DNA from: DASZHJ01 sp035604335
GTDB taxonomy: Bacteria > Pseudomonadota > Alphaproteobacteria > ATCC43930 > CGMCC-115725
NCBI GenBank assembly: GCA_035604335.1
Contig: DATNIT010000110.1
Location: 1-15,619 of the forward strand
Reading direction: 5' to 3'
DNA length: 15,619 nucleotides
Part shown: positions 14,681 through 15,619 of the stretch, piece after piece
Layout: the number at the start of each line of letters is the position of its first letter
Position numbering within the stretch: position 1 is the stretch's first letter
The notes under the pieces: model-generated
Database searches by the model: none
What the model was told of the DNA's origin: nothing
Seen by the model: only the letters and a program-made list of their open reading frames with translations
Position numbers and translations under genes: made by a program

Positions 14681-15561
14681 GTCAGCGCTCCGCTCGCGCG
14701 CGCGATCGCCCAGAGCCCTCGCGGCGCGGGCTCGCCGGCGACCGGCCGCGAGGGGATGCCGCAGCGGGCGAACGCCCGACAATAAAGCCGCACGAGCACG
14801 GCTTCGCCGATGACCGCCACCGGCGCTGGCGGCGCGGCGGCGCGGATCTCATGGCCGATGAGGATGCCCGAGAGATAGGAGGCGAGGCTCGAGGCCGGCA
14901 TCTCGCCGAACAAGCCCCGGCTGCGCACGCCGAACAGGTGGTGCAGCAGCCCCTGCCCGTCCGCCGAGCGGTCGACGCCGGCGTCGAAGGCGGTATCGTC
15001 ATCGACCGCCTCGGTGTCGCCAAGCCGCCCCAGGATGCTGTGCCGCCACAGCACGCCGAAAGCCTCGCCGGTCATGTGCGTGGTAAAATCCACGATGCGC
15101 CGATCCCTCACCCGGACATATTTGCTGTGGGTGCCGGGCAGGCACACCACGGCGTCCGGGCCGAGCTCGTCGATGGCACCGATGATTTGCGTCTCCTCTC
15201 CCCGCATCACGTCGGGCACGCCCTGCGCATCCCGGCAGCTCAGGCCGGGGGCAATGAACACCCGCCGGCCGCGATCCCAATCCACCTCGGCGCAGGCGCG
15301 AGCGATCGTGTCGAGGTCGACGGGGCACGGGAGGTACGGCACTTCTTTCCAGCCCTGACGGCTCCCGATCATCCCGCTCATGAAGACCGCGGAGGTCTCG
15401 TGGTCGAGCCAGGCTCCGATCTCTTCGCTCAGGACCGCCGCGAACTCGCCGGGGGCCACGGAAAGGATTCCGCGCGCGGCGGAGCGCCGATCGATGATGC
15501 GTCCGTCGGTGTCGACGCGATAGGCGCGAAACGAGCTGGTGCCCCAATCGACCGCGATCAT
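14677..15561 (-). CDS. dgoK: 2-dehydro-3-deoxygalactonokinase
   Basis: The 294-residue product phosphorylates 2-keto-3-deoxygalactonate at C6 with ATP, making the substrate of the aldolase next door. It starts MIAVDWGTSSFRAYRVD, the phosphate-binding strand and turn of the sugar-kinase/actin fold, and continues with FMSGMIGSRQGWKEVPYLPCP, APGLSC, VMRGEETQIIGA and CLPGTHSKYVRV, then a helical domain with TGEAFGVLWRHSILG; all are typical of DgoK. The frame opens at a TTG at 15570, but the ATG at 15561 gives the family's usual N-terminus. The stop overlaps the GTG of dgoA. No regulator or galactonate dehydratase is visible; the rest of the pathway may lie beyond the right edge. Bases 15562-15619 are upstream sequence with no feature I can name. 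Confidence 0.93.
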   Translation of the reverse strand: MIAVDWGTSSFRAYRVDTDGRIIDRRSAARGILSVAPGEFAAVLSEEIGAWLDHETSAVFMSGMIGSRQGWKEVPYLPCPVDLDTIARACAEVDWDRGRRVFIAPGLSCRDAQGVPDVMRGEETQIIGAIDELGPDAVVCLPGTHSKYVRVRDRRIVDFTTHMTGEAFGVLWRHSILGRLGDTEAVDDDTAFDAGVDRSADGQGLLHHLFGVRSRGLFGEMPASSLASYLSGILIGHEIRAAAPPAPVAVIGEAVLVRLYCRAFARCGIPSRPVAGEPAPRGLWAIARASGALT

Positions 15562-15619
15562 GGCCCACAAGATAAGGCGGCAAGTCGCGCGTGATAGGCC
15601 GTGTGCGCACCCGACAATT

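Noticed and set aside
1..15619. CRISPR array, tRNA, transposase or phage attachment site
   Set aside because: I scanned for regular direct repeats, cloverleaf-type RNA sequence and integrase or transposase motifs and saw none.

Overview
The window is GC-rich, gene-dense DNA from a Gram-negative bacterium, most likely an alphaproteobacterium. The grounds are an OmpA-type porin with a periplasmic OmpA domain, a De Ley-Doudoroff dgoK-dgoA pair, ATGA/GTGA start-stop overlaps, and an intergenic palindrome of the CCTTCGACGCGC...CTCAGGATGAGG kind seen in many alphaproteobacterial genomes. I cannot name the genus. There is no tRNA, rRNA, CRISPR array, transposase or integrase in view.

Layout. 1-505: 3' end of an unrecognised gene (+), facing an OmpA-family outer-membrane protein (572-1690, -) across a shared hairpin terminator. 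1848-11318: the core of the window, six genes that together look like a complete lipid-linked oligosaccharide and protein N-glycosylation pathway. They are a PglK/MsbA-like ABC half-transporter (-), an STT3/PglB/AglB-type oligosaccharyltransferase (+), a MurG-like GT28 glycosyltransferase (-), an ALG1-like (GT33) glycosyltransferase (+), an ALG11-like GT4 glycosyltransferase (+, 4-nt overlap with the previous gene), and a WecA/WbpL-type polyprenyl-phosphate sugar-1-phosphate transferase (-). 11432-13002: two EamA/DMT-family permeases (-), the downstream one broken by an internal deletion plus frameshift. 13043-13139: a large imperfect inverted repeat. 13222-14058: a phytanoyl-CoA-dioxygenase-like Fe(II)/2-oxoglutarate oxygenase (+). 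14048-15561: dgoA and dgoK (-), the last two steps of 2-keto-3-deoxygalactonate breakdown.

How the core would work (inference from families). The WecA-like enzyme puts a HexNAc-1-phosphate on undecaprenyl phosphate. The MurG-like enzyme adds a second sugar, as ALG13/14 does in eukaryotes. The ALG1-like and ALG11-like enzymes add further, probably mannose-type, sugars. The ABC protein flips the lipid-linked glycan to the periplasm, and the STT3 protein transfers it to Asn in N-X-S/T. The order of activities parallels the eukaryotic ALG7 - ALG13/14 - ALG1 - ALG11 - STT3 route, with a bacterial PglK-like flippase in the middle. The best-known bacterial N-glycosylation, Campylobacter Pgl, uses different glycosyltransferases, so a bacterial locus combining an ALG1-like enzyme with STT3 is the main discovery candidate here. 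The genes are not one operon: orientations alternate and convergent pairs overlap tail to tail.
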